From the NCBI GenBank assembly GCA_029783825.1, contig JAREIK010002991.1, positions 1,442,281 through 1,506,280 on the forward strand: a DNA stretch of 64,000 bases, written 5' to 3'. The notes beneath the pieces are model-generated. The model did not search any database. It saw only the letters and a list, made by a program, of their open reading frames with translations, and was not told where the DNA came from. Source of the stretch: Sapria himalayana (lineage: Eukaryota; Streptophyta; Magnoliopsida; Malpighiales; Rafflesiaceae). The translations under genes and the position numbers were made by a program. Below, piece after piece: positions 1 through 12,100 of this stretch (positions within the stretch are counted from its first letter, which is position 1; each line of letters opens with the position of its first letter).

Positions 1-900
1 CCTGTGATAGTTGGAACTTAAAGATTTTACCCGTAAAAATTTGTTGGACAATTGAAATTATTTTGATAATTCAACTTCCAAATGTTTGTTTGGTTCTCAT
101 ATGAGAAGCTTTTATGATTTTTCAAATTTGGACAATAATTGGTGGGCAAGTTGTTGGGCCGGAAGATATATTCCTTATTCACATAAATCACATATTTTAC
201 TTGGTATGTTTGATTTTTGCTCATTGCTAGTTGCATTTATATTGAAAAAATCTTTCCATTATTTGTTTCTACTTGCTTTAGGTTGAGAATTGATCTATCA
301 AAATGCTCAGCTTTGCTTTCATAGTAAATATTATGTCCAACTCAAATATTTTAGTTTGTTTTTGGCTCATTGTTCTCTTTGTAGGAGATTTTAATTATTA
401 TTGGTTAGCTCCTTAAAACGTATATAAGTTTCTTTGGATGATTTAGTTATAATTGAATTGCCCGAAACTATTTACTATGAATCCCGGCACATAGTTCAGT
501 TCATTATAAAATGTTAGCATTTGAAACAACTAAAATTTGTATTGCTCCTTAATAAATCTTTGAATTGGTCCCAATCATCAGAGCATTTTTTGCTTACCTT
601 GTCTGAATTAGCTAATTTATGATCTCAATTGTGATGTGACTTATGCTGAGAAAAATTTGGTTAGAAAGACTTAAACCAATTCTTCCAAATTACTTATAAA
701 ACTCATTTGCAAGCAATAAGTATTGAAATAAATTTTGTGCCTTATCTTTGAGAGAAAACAGAATTAGTCTTTATATCATAGTCTATTTCATTTATTTTAT
801 AGTATTACACAAGGAAGCACGGACACGGCTCCCTACAGCCATGTCCACGTGTCCGACACATGGACACGACACGGATACGGCACGGCTGCGTGTCTGATAT

Positions 901-948
901 GCCACGTGGCGTATCATTGCACAATCCGTATCCGATATGCCACGTGGC
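901..948. promoter_or_regulatory. Paired palindromic G-boxes (GCCACGTGGC) in family A copy 1
   Basis: GCCACGTGGC occurs at 901-910 and 939-948. This is the perfect 10-bp G-box palindrome bound by plant bZIP and bHLH factors. The sites belong to a transposon in an intron; activity is not shown. Confidence 0.5.
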
Positions 949-1049
949 GTATCAGATGGTTGCGTCGGCAGCCGTATCCACGTCTATAGTGCCTGACATC
1001 CGACGACGTCGGTGGCCAACGTTGGCCACTGGCAGGGGGCGGGCGTGAT

Positions 1050-1215
1050 TTAAGGGAGAGGCAGGAGCGGGCGCGATTTGAGGGGAGAGGAAGGGGCGGT
1101 GCGATTTGAGGGGAGAGGCAGGGGCAGGCGTGTTTGAGGGGAGAGGCAGGGGCGGGCATGATTGAGGGGAGAGGCAGGGGCGGGCGGGCGTGCTTGAGGG
1201 GAGAGGCAGGGGCAT
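1050..1215 (+). repeat. GAGGGGAGAGGCAGGGGC minisatellite inside family A copy 1
   Basis: Five to six imperfect copies of a 25-35 bp purine-rich unit, each with GAGGGGAGAGG. Found only in this family A copy, so it expanded after insertion or in its direct parent. The G-runs could form a G-quadruplex (inference). Confidence 0.75.
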
Positions 1216-2216
1216 AAAATAAAATAAAAAATATATATTTTTATATAATATAATTATAAAATATTATTTTATAATATAAAATAAATATAAATATTATCTT
1301 ATAAAATAAAATAAATATAAATATTATCTTATAAAATAAAATATTTTTATTTTATAAAATAAATAATATATATTTATTATATATAATAAAATATTTTAAT
1401 TTAATTTAATTTAATTTAATAAAATTTATAAAATACCTAATATTTATAATTAATAATTTTTATTTTTATTTTTTTATTATGCTGTATCCTAGTTGTATTT
1501 GTATATTAGTTTTTTAGAATTTGCCGTGTCCCCGTATTCTGCCGTGTCTATGTTCGTGTCCGTGCTTCTTAGGTATTACACCCACCAGAAAAATGATTAT
1601 GTGTTTATAGATTATAACCAAAAAAACAAAGTTTTATAGAGGCAGCAATTGCAAAGAAAAAATCGGGCAGAGAGAAGAGACGAATATGAAGAGTTCCACC
1701 AAAATGGCAGCAGCCAAAAAACAGAAATAAAACATACATACATATATTTTTTAATAGTTTCTTGATATTTTTAAATGGAGCGGGTTAGATCACTTGGATG
1801 GACCGAGTTGTGCTCCAAAATTTTCTTCAGTCCTCTGACCCGGCAGTGAGACCCCCATTATTATACTATTGTTGTATTCCCAACCATTCGATATTTTATT
1901 TTCCGCACTAACAAAATATTGAAACAGAAAATATTTTTTGGTTATACAAAATAGTTTATTAAAATAAATTATATAGAACAGTGAATAACTATGTGTCAGA
2001 GTTAGAATCTAATAATCTCATAGTGTGCTGTATGTATGTGTTGTTGCTTTTTTTTGGCATTTTAGTCACTATTTTCTTTACTTCTGTTATTTTTTTCATA
2101 ATTTTTTTTTTGTTTTTTGGTTTCTTAAAAAATCTTCAAGTTCTTTATAAGACAGTTATTGATCCCATAAAGTTTGGTATTTAAATTTTCAAGTTCCTAT
2201 TCTTGTCATGTGGCCA

Positions 2217-2542
2217 TAGAGGTGTCAAACGGGCCGGCCCGGCACGGCACGGCCCGTTTTTAACCAGCACGATCATGCTTTTGTGCCGGGTTGGGCACGG
2301 CACGGTACAGTCCGTGCCGTGCCCAACTTTATGGGATAAAGTTGGGGCCGGACTCACGGGGCAACCGGCACGGGATAAACCCGTGCCGGTTTGCCGTGCC
2401 GCGGGCCGAACCGTGCCAGGCCAGGCACGGCACGGCTCGTGCCAAACCCGGGCACGGATTTTTTCCTTGCCGGGCCGGTCCAGGCACGGCTGAACCATGC
2501 CGTGCCTCGTGCCGGCCCGGCCCGGCACGGTTGACACCTCTA
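2217..2542. mobile_element. Family B hAT-like MITE, copy 1
   Basis: 326 bp, TIR TAGAGGTGTCAA / TTGACACCTCTA, perfect target duplication TGTGGCCA at 2209-2216 and 2543-2550. Interior is almost entirely GC-rich GGCACGG/CCGTGCC subterminal words. The overlapping GC-rich ORFs on both strands are by-products of this base composition. Confidence 0.9.
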
Positions 2543-4579
2543 TGTGGCCATAGGAGATATGTCATCATTCTCATCAAAGTCAGCAGTGATAAATCATATC
2601 ATGTGTAGTCATATGTCCAAGATCACCAGTTATTCTTCCACGAGGGATAACAACCGAACATCAATATGATCCTACTGTTGTGGTATCTAAAGATACGTTC
2701 TCTTATAATGAATTTTTAATGATAGACATATCCTTGAAGAATACTAAATCATCACTTGTAATGACTTTCTTAGTGTTTGATGAATGATATTTACATCCAT
2801 TTTGAGTACTTGAATAATGAATACTCAAGATCGGTGCAATTGATAGTATGTGCAGTCATCTTTTACATGCCTAGAGAGATCAATAAAATTAATATATTTA
2901 AAAAAAATATTAGGTAGAAGATAAAAAATTATCTCTTTTGGAAATACGTGTTGGTCGATTAGAAAGTTAGTGGTTGAAAATCTCTCTCCAAAAATATCTA
3001 GCTACACTTCTATGCAGTGGAGTCTCTCAGTCATCTTGACTAGACATCAGCTCTTCATTCTAGCTATCTCATTATGTGTACGAGTACCAACACAAGATGA
3101 CTGATGAACTATCTAATACTCTTTAAAGAAATAGGAAAAATTAACAGAAGTATATTCTAAAGTAATATCAATTTTTAATATCTTTATAGTAATATCTAAA
3201 TTTAGTTTTAATTTTTTTCATTAATTTTTATAAAATTATAAAAACATAAGATTTTTTCTTAAATATTGTCAATCACATAAATAAGCTTTAATAATTAATA
3301 AAAGTCGTAATATATTTTAAGCAGTCATATCTAGTAGACATACAAGATTTTCAAATACCTAACTAAATCATATAGAATATATCCTCATAGTCATAGTTAT
3401 TTAAAGTGTAAGGTGCATTGAGGCACAAAAGTCCCTTGGCGCCCTCAGGCACAAGACATACTTTAGGGGTGAGTTTTTTTTTTTTTTTTGTGAAATATAT
3501 CCTATCTAATACAAATGAAAGTTATATATCTCACTTTCTATTATTTATTATTTTCATCTAATAATAAAATATAATAAAGTGAAGGATACCAAATATAAAA
3601 ATTAAATATTAATAATCTTTTCAACATCCAAATATTTGATGTTCCAAAACAAAATAATAAATATTATTAATATTTTTTATTATCACAAAAATTCAGAGTT
3701 TTAATATAAAATAAGAATTCTTAGATTTGCATCTAAATCTAAATTCAGAAAATTATCATTGATATCATCTCTCTGATCAATTTTCTATTCTGCATGTTCT
3801 TCATTTCTCTCTCTTAATGATAGCTTATTTGTTCATTTTCATCAATAAAAGCAAAAGTAATGATATGCTTAGAGCTAAATGGTCGCGACTTTGGTTTTAG
3901 TATTGGTTTTTGCTTGCTTTAACTCTCGTATAAATTCCAAGCTTCTCAACTCGACTAATTTTTACAACATGACCCAATGTTAAATCATGATTCTTAAATA
4001 CTAAATCATCTCCTATGGTAATTTGAGAAACATAAGAGTTTTTATAAGGGTGAGAGTTCAGACACAAAAAATGACATTATTTTGGGTGTGTTGTGTTTTT
4101 AAAAGAAATGAATAACTCCAAAACGAAGTCGTGTTGGAGTGTTTTGATTTAAAAAAAAAATAAAGCTCAACCCAAAATGATGTTTTGGGGTGGTTCACAG
4201 GAGCAATTTCAACATATCTAACCCTTACATCTCATTTGGTGACACGTGAACTTTAGTTGTGCATCAGACACGCCTTTGATAACTGTGCTCTTAGTACCAT
4301 TTTGATGTGTTAGATAAGAAATTCTATTCAATTTTCCTAACTGATACACCTCAAAATTAATAGTTATTATATCTTCTAAGCTTGGTTTTAGCATTTTCAG
4401 CTTATTTAGTGAAGGATGATGCTGTCCAGAGTGAATCACTAGTGAAACAATAGTTAACGGGAAGGCATCTAGTAGGGTTCATATAAATCAAGAAGAATAG
4501 GTATAATTACACTTCCAAATCTTCTACCTATGAATCTCTAATGATGTTGTGAGAAGAAAGTATGGTGCATGTAGAAGTG

Positions 4580-5201
4580 CTGTGTTGCACGGATACGCCT
4601 AGGAACTGCCGTGTCCACGTGTCCGACACTTGGACACGGCGACACGGGGCGGACACGCATCGGACACGCGTCGGATATGTGTCCAATACGCCACGTGGCG
4701 TATCGGACACAAATCCGTATGGGATACGCCACGTGGCGTATCGGATATGCGTCGGAGACGTATTCGACGCGTTGTTCGGAAACAGTTGTCATTGCGTCAA
4801 ACGGGGAGGGGAGGAGCATACCGCCGAGTGGCCGACAGCACCTAAGGTAACCTAATTCTATAAAGAAAATGGGGGGGGGGGGTTTGGAATCTGTATCGGG
4901 AGGGGGAGAGTTCGAAAATCGAAAATCAAAAATCTGGTGGGGAGGTGGGTTCGGGAGGGGGAATGGTGTTAGAGGGTTTAAATTTTGTTTACATTATTTT
5001 AAAATACAAAATTTTAAATTATTTTAAAATACAGTATTTTTAATTATTTTAAAATACCTAATATTTATAATTAATAATTTTTATTTTTAATTTTATTTTT
5101 TTTATCATGACGTACCCTAGTCGTATCCGTATCCTAGTTTTTTAGTATTTGTCGTGTTCCCGTATCTTGCCGTGTCGTATCCCCGTGTCCGTGCAACATA
5201 G
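4580..5201. mobile_element. Family A hAT-like MITE, copy 2
   Basis: 622 bp; termini CTGTGTTGCACGGATACG and the complement of CTATGTTGCACGGACACG. Target duplication TAGAAGTG (4572-4579) against TAGAAGTC (5202-5209), 7 of 8. Contains two GCCACGTGGC palindromes at 4690-4699 and 4728-4737 within longer ATACGCCACGTGGCGTAT palindromes. Same orientation as copy 1. Located in the TypA-like intron that starts left of the window. Confidence 0.85.
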
Positions 5202-6131
5202 TAGAAGTCTCTAACCCAATGGTACCTTAAGAACAAAATATAGCGTGCTCTTGAGCTCCTCCTGAGAAATTATTAGTACAAAAAGCCTAATAAACATGAT
5301 CATAGAACAATCAAATTAAGTAGGTTTGATAGTTATTATATAATCTTTGAGATTCAATATTTCTCATGAATAGAGCTCATTCTCTCACAGATAGAACATG
5401 TCAATATCATCTTTCTACCTTCTGGAGTATCTCTTCCAGCTCTCTCATTACTACTATATAATGGAGATCAAGGTGTATATATCTGAGTTACTCTTTGAGA
5501 AATTACAAAGAAAAGCATAATTATAATTCTACAAATCTGCTCACCAAATCTCTAATTGTTGCATGTTGATACAACTTTTTTTTTTCTTTTACTCAACGAA
5601 AAATGAAGATGTTAACTGTGGGTGGGTGATTACTATCTCTGGTACCTTCAGAGAGCGCACCTTCACCCACGAACGTTGCACCCTAATATTGGGATCACTT
5701 CGTTGGAATTGTTCCTCCTATATCATGTTATTAGAAGCTAGGGTTTCACGTGGTAAAGTGAGCATAAGACAGAGAGGAGAGAGAAAAAAAATAATTTATT
5801 TATTTATTATTTAAATAAAAAATAATAAAAAATAAATAAGGTAACCAAATAGCATAAACTAAACTAAATCTCAACAAACTCAATAATCAAATGTGTCCTG
5901 GAGAATCCCTTACGTAATGTCCACGTCGAATTGAGGTGCCCCACAAGTTGGCTGCTCCCATCCATATTACAAAACAAGAAAAAAATAAAAATAAAAATAA
6001 AAATAAAAATTGTGAATCACAATGCTTGCATGTTGCTTCCTTTTTCTTGTTTTTTTTTTGTATGTTTTTTGCATTTACTTTAGTAAGTTACATAATCCTT
6101 CTATTCTAATCTAATTTCATTTTGTTTGCAG

Positions 6132-9100
6132 CTTATGAAAAATATCGAGGCCCTCTCAAAAATGTTAGGAAGGGAGTTTTGGTAAATATACTATGCTTGT
6201 GGCATGCTGGGTAGAGTTCCAATAGTTGTTTATTTTTAAAAATTAGTCTTTTTTTTTGTGATCCTAGAAGGATCTCGTGGTAACTGGTCAAATCTCTTGC
6301 CTGGGCTCTAGAATTTTTTAGCCGAGTCCATTAAACTTGTAGCATAACATGGAACATGGAAATTTTAATACCCGAGAAGCTCATATTGCCAACATCTCTT
6401 CGTGCTTGCTTGTGATGATTGTCTGTTTAATATGGCTTCTCAATTCGTTAGGTATCAATGGGGAATGGCATAATCACAGCTCATGCTTTAATGAATTTGG
6501 AAGCCCGAGGGACGCTCTTTGTTTTTCCTGGAATAGAGGTGATTATATAAAGCATTTATTAGCTTTGAATGTTAAAGTAGGGTTGCTATACTTTGCCCTC
6601 CTCTCTCTTCATGCACGAGACTATAAATTTATGACTTTTGTTTATCAATTGTCTTACCGAGTAAGAGATAAATAAAATGTAACTCACATAAAAAAAGTAA
6701 GAGGAGAAATAACAAATAAAATGTAACTACGTATAAAAAAAACAACAAATAAAATGTAACTCACATGCTATAGCATGGATGATGATTTGTGATTTCTTGT
6801 AATTAAAAAAAAAGTGTCAACTAGAAGTATAAAAATGGATTGCCAGTGTCGACACAAGAATAAATCACAAAGAAAGTCATTATCTTTGAGCAACACCTGC
6901 TTTAGTAAGCATGGCAACTTTCCCTAACACATAAATAACTACGTCAAAAAGTTTATACCATAAGTTGGCTGACCTGACTTTGCCTGAAGCCACACTTCCC
7001 ACCACCTATTAGCTTATAGAAATAACGTGTAGAAAGGAAACTATTATGCCACTTGAGAATGATAAAAAAACACTCGGGGGAGTGAAATTGATAAATTTAA
7101 TATTCTCATAATTAATTTTTTTAGATAATAATTTATTAGTTATTATTATAGTTATTAAATCGAGATTCGAATCGAGAATCAGAATACTTGATTAGTGAAT
7201 CGTGAATTGAATTTTTTGTGAATTTTTTTTCACGTTGATTAATTCCTATTTTCTATAGTTAATAATTTTTTTTTTTGATATTTTGTTATTTTTTCACATT
7301 AAATTCGTAATACTAAAGGTTGGACTTATTTTTTTTCCACATTAATTAAAAATCTATTTTTGACAATTTTTTTTATATATTTTACTTTTTATTTTTGTGA
7401 TCTTAATGAGAATCTTGGTCTCTTGAAAATTGGTATTAAATCGATTCATATGAATTAATTTATAATTTAGTGATTTAGTTATTGATTATTGTATATTTTT
7501 GATTCTTTTATAGAGTCAGATCGTTTATTCCCTAAATCATGAACCATATGATTTTGATAACAGTGATTATTATAATATTCAGTAAATAAGAAAAAATATA
7601 TAGTAAACAAATAATGATTACATATTATATGACTAATGATTCATGCATTAATGATTTGGGACGCTGAAGTAGGAATATGAGAATTATAGTACCACAGGAA
7701 GTAAAAGTATTTCTTGCTATCTTACTAGCAAGTCATTTTGCATATTTCTTTTAGGTAAGGATCATGAAGAAACAATGCTATAAAGATTCGTGGATGACAA
7801 ATGACTCTAGTAGTTAGTTTATCTTCCTCACCAATTGGCACTAATCTTAGTCTCTTCTTTGAAATTAAATTTTAATAACTTTCATGGTGTGGTCTTTCCT
7901 TTGATAGTATGTGAATTATAGTGAGGATCGTTTGTCTTTTCCTCTATTATGATTGGTATTGCATTGTTTGAGATATCTATCTAGTGGGTCATTATTTGTT
8001 TCGCACATACTAAATTGTCAAATGATGCATCTTTGATTTGGTGGGGAAGATATGACCACCTAGAGTTTGGCTCTGTAACTTTAAAAAATTATTGGGTTGT
8101 GAGTATCAAATTATCTTGTCATGAAGTAGGTTCATTTGTCTCACTCTCTCAGTCATATTTATTTTTGTTGAGAACACCTCAAAAAACTAGGTAGCTAGCT
8201 ATGTGAAATAGGCGAAGTGAATCGTAACCTAGTTTTGCCTTCTGGCTCTCTAATCTCAATCTCATAAACTGTGAATCAGTGCACACTATCTTATCAAATT
8301 GCTCCCTTCATTATGCACAAAATGGTGGATTAAAATTACATACTTTGTAAATGTGAGACACATATATACTTCACACGATGCAACAACGTGCATTTGCTCT
8401 ATGCAAATGCACTCTTCCACTCATGCATGCACTTGTGCAATTACATATGCACGCCACAAGGCCCTTCTCTCTTCTTTGGGTTTGCATGACCCCTTGCTCT
8501 GATACTATGTGAATTATAAATCAATAATGCAAAAAAAAATTGTGGTATAATTTTAATAATCATAAATCAAAAAATAACTTTTATATATATATATATATAT
8601 ATATATGAGAACCTATAGTAGTAGCACCCATGTAGGGTGTTTTGATCGCCGAATAAAAAACATTGTAACAACAAAATATTTGTAACATATACTAATTATG
8701 GCTTAGCATGTTCTTTTGTTACTATAGTTATATGTTTGTTAATCGTCATCATCATCATTGTCATCATCAAACAATGCACTAAATATATCAATATTTATAG
8801 TTTTGGTTATTAAGCTTTTTAAATAAAAGAATATTTTATTTTTTATATTAAATGGTTATAATTACCATGCTAACAAAATCACTAAAACTCTTCGATCAAG
8901 ACTATAATTTTTCCTAAGTTGAATGTTTGGCTAATTACAATATAAACATAACTATATTATAGATCTTCAACTCATGTTTCAGTTAGATTTATACACACAC
9001 ACATGCACGAAAATATCTTCGAGTTGTTTTTTCCTATCTTGTAACTTGTACCAATATATAATATAGTTTTCAAAAATGATTGACATAAAGCTTGAGGCAC

Positions 9101-12100
9101 AATTAGTCACAAAGGCTTACACATCTCTTGTCTGTATGGTGTCTAGAAAGAAATTAAAATAAAAGAAAATAATCAAGAAACTTTTTTTTCACTCTAGACA
9201 CGGTTAGCATTAATAATTAAGCTCATTTTCAAGAATGGGAGGAGGAAAGTCTCAATAAGATTGAATAAAAGAAATTTTAACATTAAAATAATTTTATTTG
9301 TTGAAAATTTCTTTTCATGATACTTAATATCATTCTTTGCTTTTCATATATTTCACATAAATGATATTAAAATGATATTTTTTGATGATACTAAGTTAGT
9401 ATATTTTTATTTAATTTTGAGTAGTTGGGATAAGATTTCATTGATAATGATAAAATTAGTGTATTTTTTATGTTTGGCTCATGGTTTGGAAGAGGTTAGT
9501 ATCAAATAGATTTATCATTTAAAATTAGAGAAACTAAATCTGAGAGTCTCGAATCTGAGACATATAACTCTTGACGAATATATTTGTTATCACACCAAGA
9601 CTTGATCTATGTTTAATACAAGTATACAAAATATAAAAATACGCTAACTTAATATCTATTATAAAATAGAAGGACAAGAGAGCAAGATATATAGGAGAAA
9701 CAGAATAGAGATTTCTTATTTCTTTAAGTATATTGTGGCTCATACAAATACTCTATTTATAGAGTTAGATACATGAATACATTAATTTGTATATAAATAC
9801 CTCAATAAATATATATATCAATACACAAATAAATGTATCAATAAATACATATTAATTTATGCCAATTAATACATATTAATCTATGAATAATAAGAGTCAC
9901 AAGAATATCAATAGTCAAGAGGTTAATGGAGAATTTATGAACATCCATAAATTTGTTCATAATAATATTAAATATTATATAACATGAAATAATTTAGATA
10001 TTTTAGATATTCATATTATAATTAAAGATGTGCACGATTACATAAATAATAATATACCAGATCTCATAAAAATATAAAATTAAATATATTTAATTAATAA
10101 TATTACTAGGATGCATTTTAGAATTTTTTGTGTCGTATGCATATGTTGGAGGTTATTTCTTGGTGCGATTGCAAACGATCCTTCATCCAAGGGTAGTACG
10201 TCTTGGGTTTAAATTTATCAGATATTATTTCTTTGAATTTCAAGAGGTAAGATTGTCGAGATATTAATTTTTTCAAAAGCTAACTTTAATGAGTGAGACT
10301 TATGCACATGGTAAAAATTTATATGACCTCTGTATATTATAAGTAAAGGTGATAATTATGCTCTTTTTGCTCTGTTTTGTATGATATCTTGACAAGAACT
10401 TGACTTAGTTAAAAAAAACTAGGCGTGCCTAATTGGTTGGAAAAAAATTAGAAGAAATAAATTGGGTGGGTGTATAACGAGCTCAGCTAGATCGAGCCTG
10501 ATTTCTTACCCAATCTTTTTTCTGAGCAATCTTTTTTTCTGAGCAATCTTTTTTCTTACCCAGGCATAGCACGAGGCACTGTCCAACTGAATCATGTCTG
10601 ATCCAATATGACATCGTCTAGAACTATGTTTGAACCTGAGCCTTGCCGGCCCGAGACACAGCCTGACTGAGTCGTGCTTGAGGCCCGGCCCGGCACGGTC
10701 TAGAACCTTTCTTGGACCTAGGCTATGTTGGCATGAGGCACGACTAATGTCATGTTGGGCCTGAGGTTGTCATGCCTCGTGTCGGCCCATGCACAACTTG
10801 CTTGCTTGGCTTGTTGGCACAGTCAACTGCCACAGTGGTTGTGACCCTGAACTAGAATCAAGTAATGGCTCATAAAAAACTAGGCATTAGGCTTTTTGTG
10901 GTGGTGGTGGCCATAGAGGTGTCAAATGGGCCGTGCCGGCCCGGCCCATTTTTTTCCGTGCCCTACCGGGCTTTCGTGCCTGTCCCGGCACGATTCGCCG
11001 GGTTCGGCCCGGTCGGGATGAACCCTAAATTAAAAAAAATTAGGAATTGGGCGCGCCCAAAACCCTAATTCTAAAAAAAATTAGGAATTGGGCGCGCCCG
11101 AAACCCTAATTCTAAAAAAAATTAGGAATTGGGCGCGCCCAAAACCCTACTTTTAAAAAAAATTAGAGTTTCGGCTCTCCAGTAACCCTAATTTTAAAAA
11201 AAAAATTCGGCATGATGCCGTGCCGGGCCAAGCACCGCACGATTGTGCTGTGGTCGGGCACAGGAAATTACCGTGCCGGGCCTCGTGCCGGCTCGGCCCG
11301 GTTGACATCTCTAGGTGGCCATTGGACGGTGCCTGTTGTGGCGTTGCCCACAAAACTGGCATGATCCAACATGTTCGGCAAGAGTCTACCTTGAATAGTG
11401 CCGTGCCTGGGCAGGCTATCAGTCATGCCGTCCCCTTGGCCGTTCGAAAATGGGTGGTGCTAGCACGGCATGATCTGTTTGACACATCTAGGCCGGCCTC
11501 AGCCCTGGGAAAGAATAATAAGCCGAATGGGTGGGTCGCAAGCCATCCTAGTCGGGGTGGAACCCTAGCTCTCCGGTGAAAACTCAAACCGGGAATTTCA
11601 CGTGATTATTCTTATGTATTTTTTCTTTTCCGTGCCTGTGTTTCATAGACATACGACGGCATGATCGTGGGTGAACATTCACGGGATACGGATTTGGACG
11701 TAAGATCCATTCCTCTCGCATCTTTCATTACGTGTTCTCATCTTGTTAATTAAAAACATTTTCTTTGTGTGCAGGTTAATCCAGTAAGAAATAAGGAACT
11801 CACTAACGTTCGCGCTGCTTGCAAGGATGAGAATGTGAAGCTATCTCCACCTCGCCTGGTATGAAACTATTGGAATGGGACCTCTTGTTCTGTTTTTTTT
11901 TTTTTTTTGTTTTTTTTTTTTTGTTTTTTTAACAAATTGTGCAATAACATTTCGGTGCAATCACTGGCAGTTAACTCTGGAAGAAGCAATTGGATATGTT
12001 GCTTTGGATGAGCTTATTGAGGTATGTTCAGCCCAGCATATGGGTAGCAGAACACGTGCTATGTGTAACAGCTCATGTGCGTGTGTTGATCTCTGCGGTG

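Larger units (their letters stand above)
810..1572. mobile_element. Family A hAT-like MITE, copy 1
   Basis: 763 bp with imperfect terminal inverted repeats (CAAGGAAGCACGGACACG against CTAAGAAGCACGGACACG) and a perfect 8-bp target duplication GTATTACA at 802-809 and 1573-1580. The first 400 bp are GC-rich, with ACACGG words, palindromic G-boxes and a purine-rich GAGGGGAGAGGCAGGGGC tandem repeat (about 1050-1215). The rest is AT-rich. No coding capacity is visible; the GC-rich ORFs are incidental. Confidence 0.85.
1..6131 (+). other. Intron sequence of the TypA-like gene (left part outside window)
   Basis: AT-rich, with no exon that I can support. Apart from the A and B elements it holds simple AT runs, a diffuse TATAAAATAAA tract (1215-1480), and unassigned low-complexity sequence. 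Assignment as intron follows from the phase-1 acceptor at 6132. Confidence 0.6.
6539..11648 (+). other. 5.1-kb TypA-like intron
   Basis: AT-rich to about 10380, with a TA microsatellite at 8582-8606 and no coding signal. From about 10560 to 11490 it holds nested family B-like elements, followed by about 150 bases of GC-richer sequence before the acceptor. Confidence 0.75.

Noticed and set aside
2181..2608. Overlapping GC-rich ORFs of 82-118 aa on both strands
   Set aside because: They lie exactly in a family B MITE and read Arg/Pro/Gly/Ala repeats from GGCACGG words; the same peptides appear at every other copy in different frames.
4528..4855. ORFs of 60-97 aa on both strands
   Set aside because: They fall in the GC-rich arm of family A copy 2 and translate the ACACGG and CACGTGG repeats; no conserved protein.
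6240..6310. tRNA-like stem candidates
   Set aside because: No complete cloverleaf with T-loop GTTCGA-type and anticodon arm could be drawn; no tRNA or rRNA found in the window.
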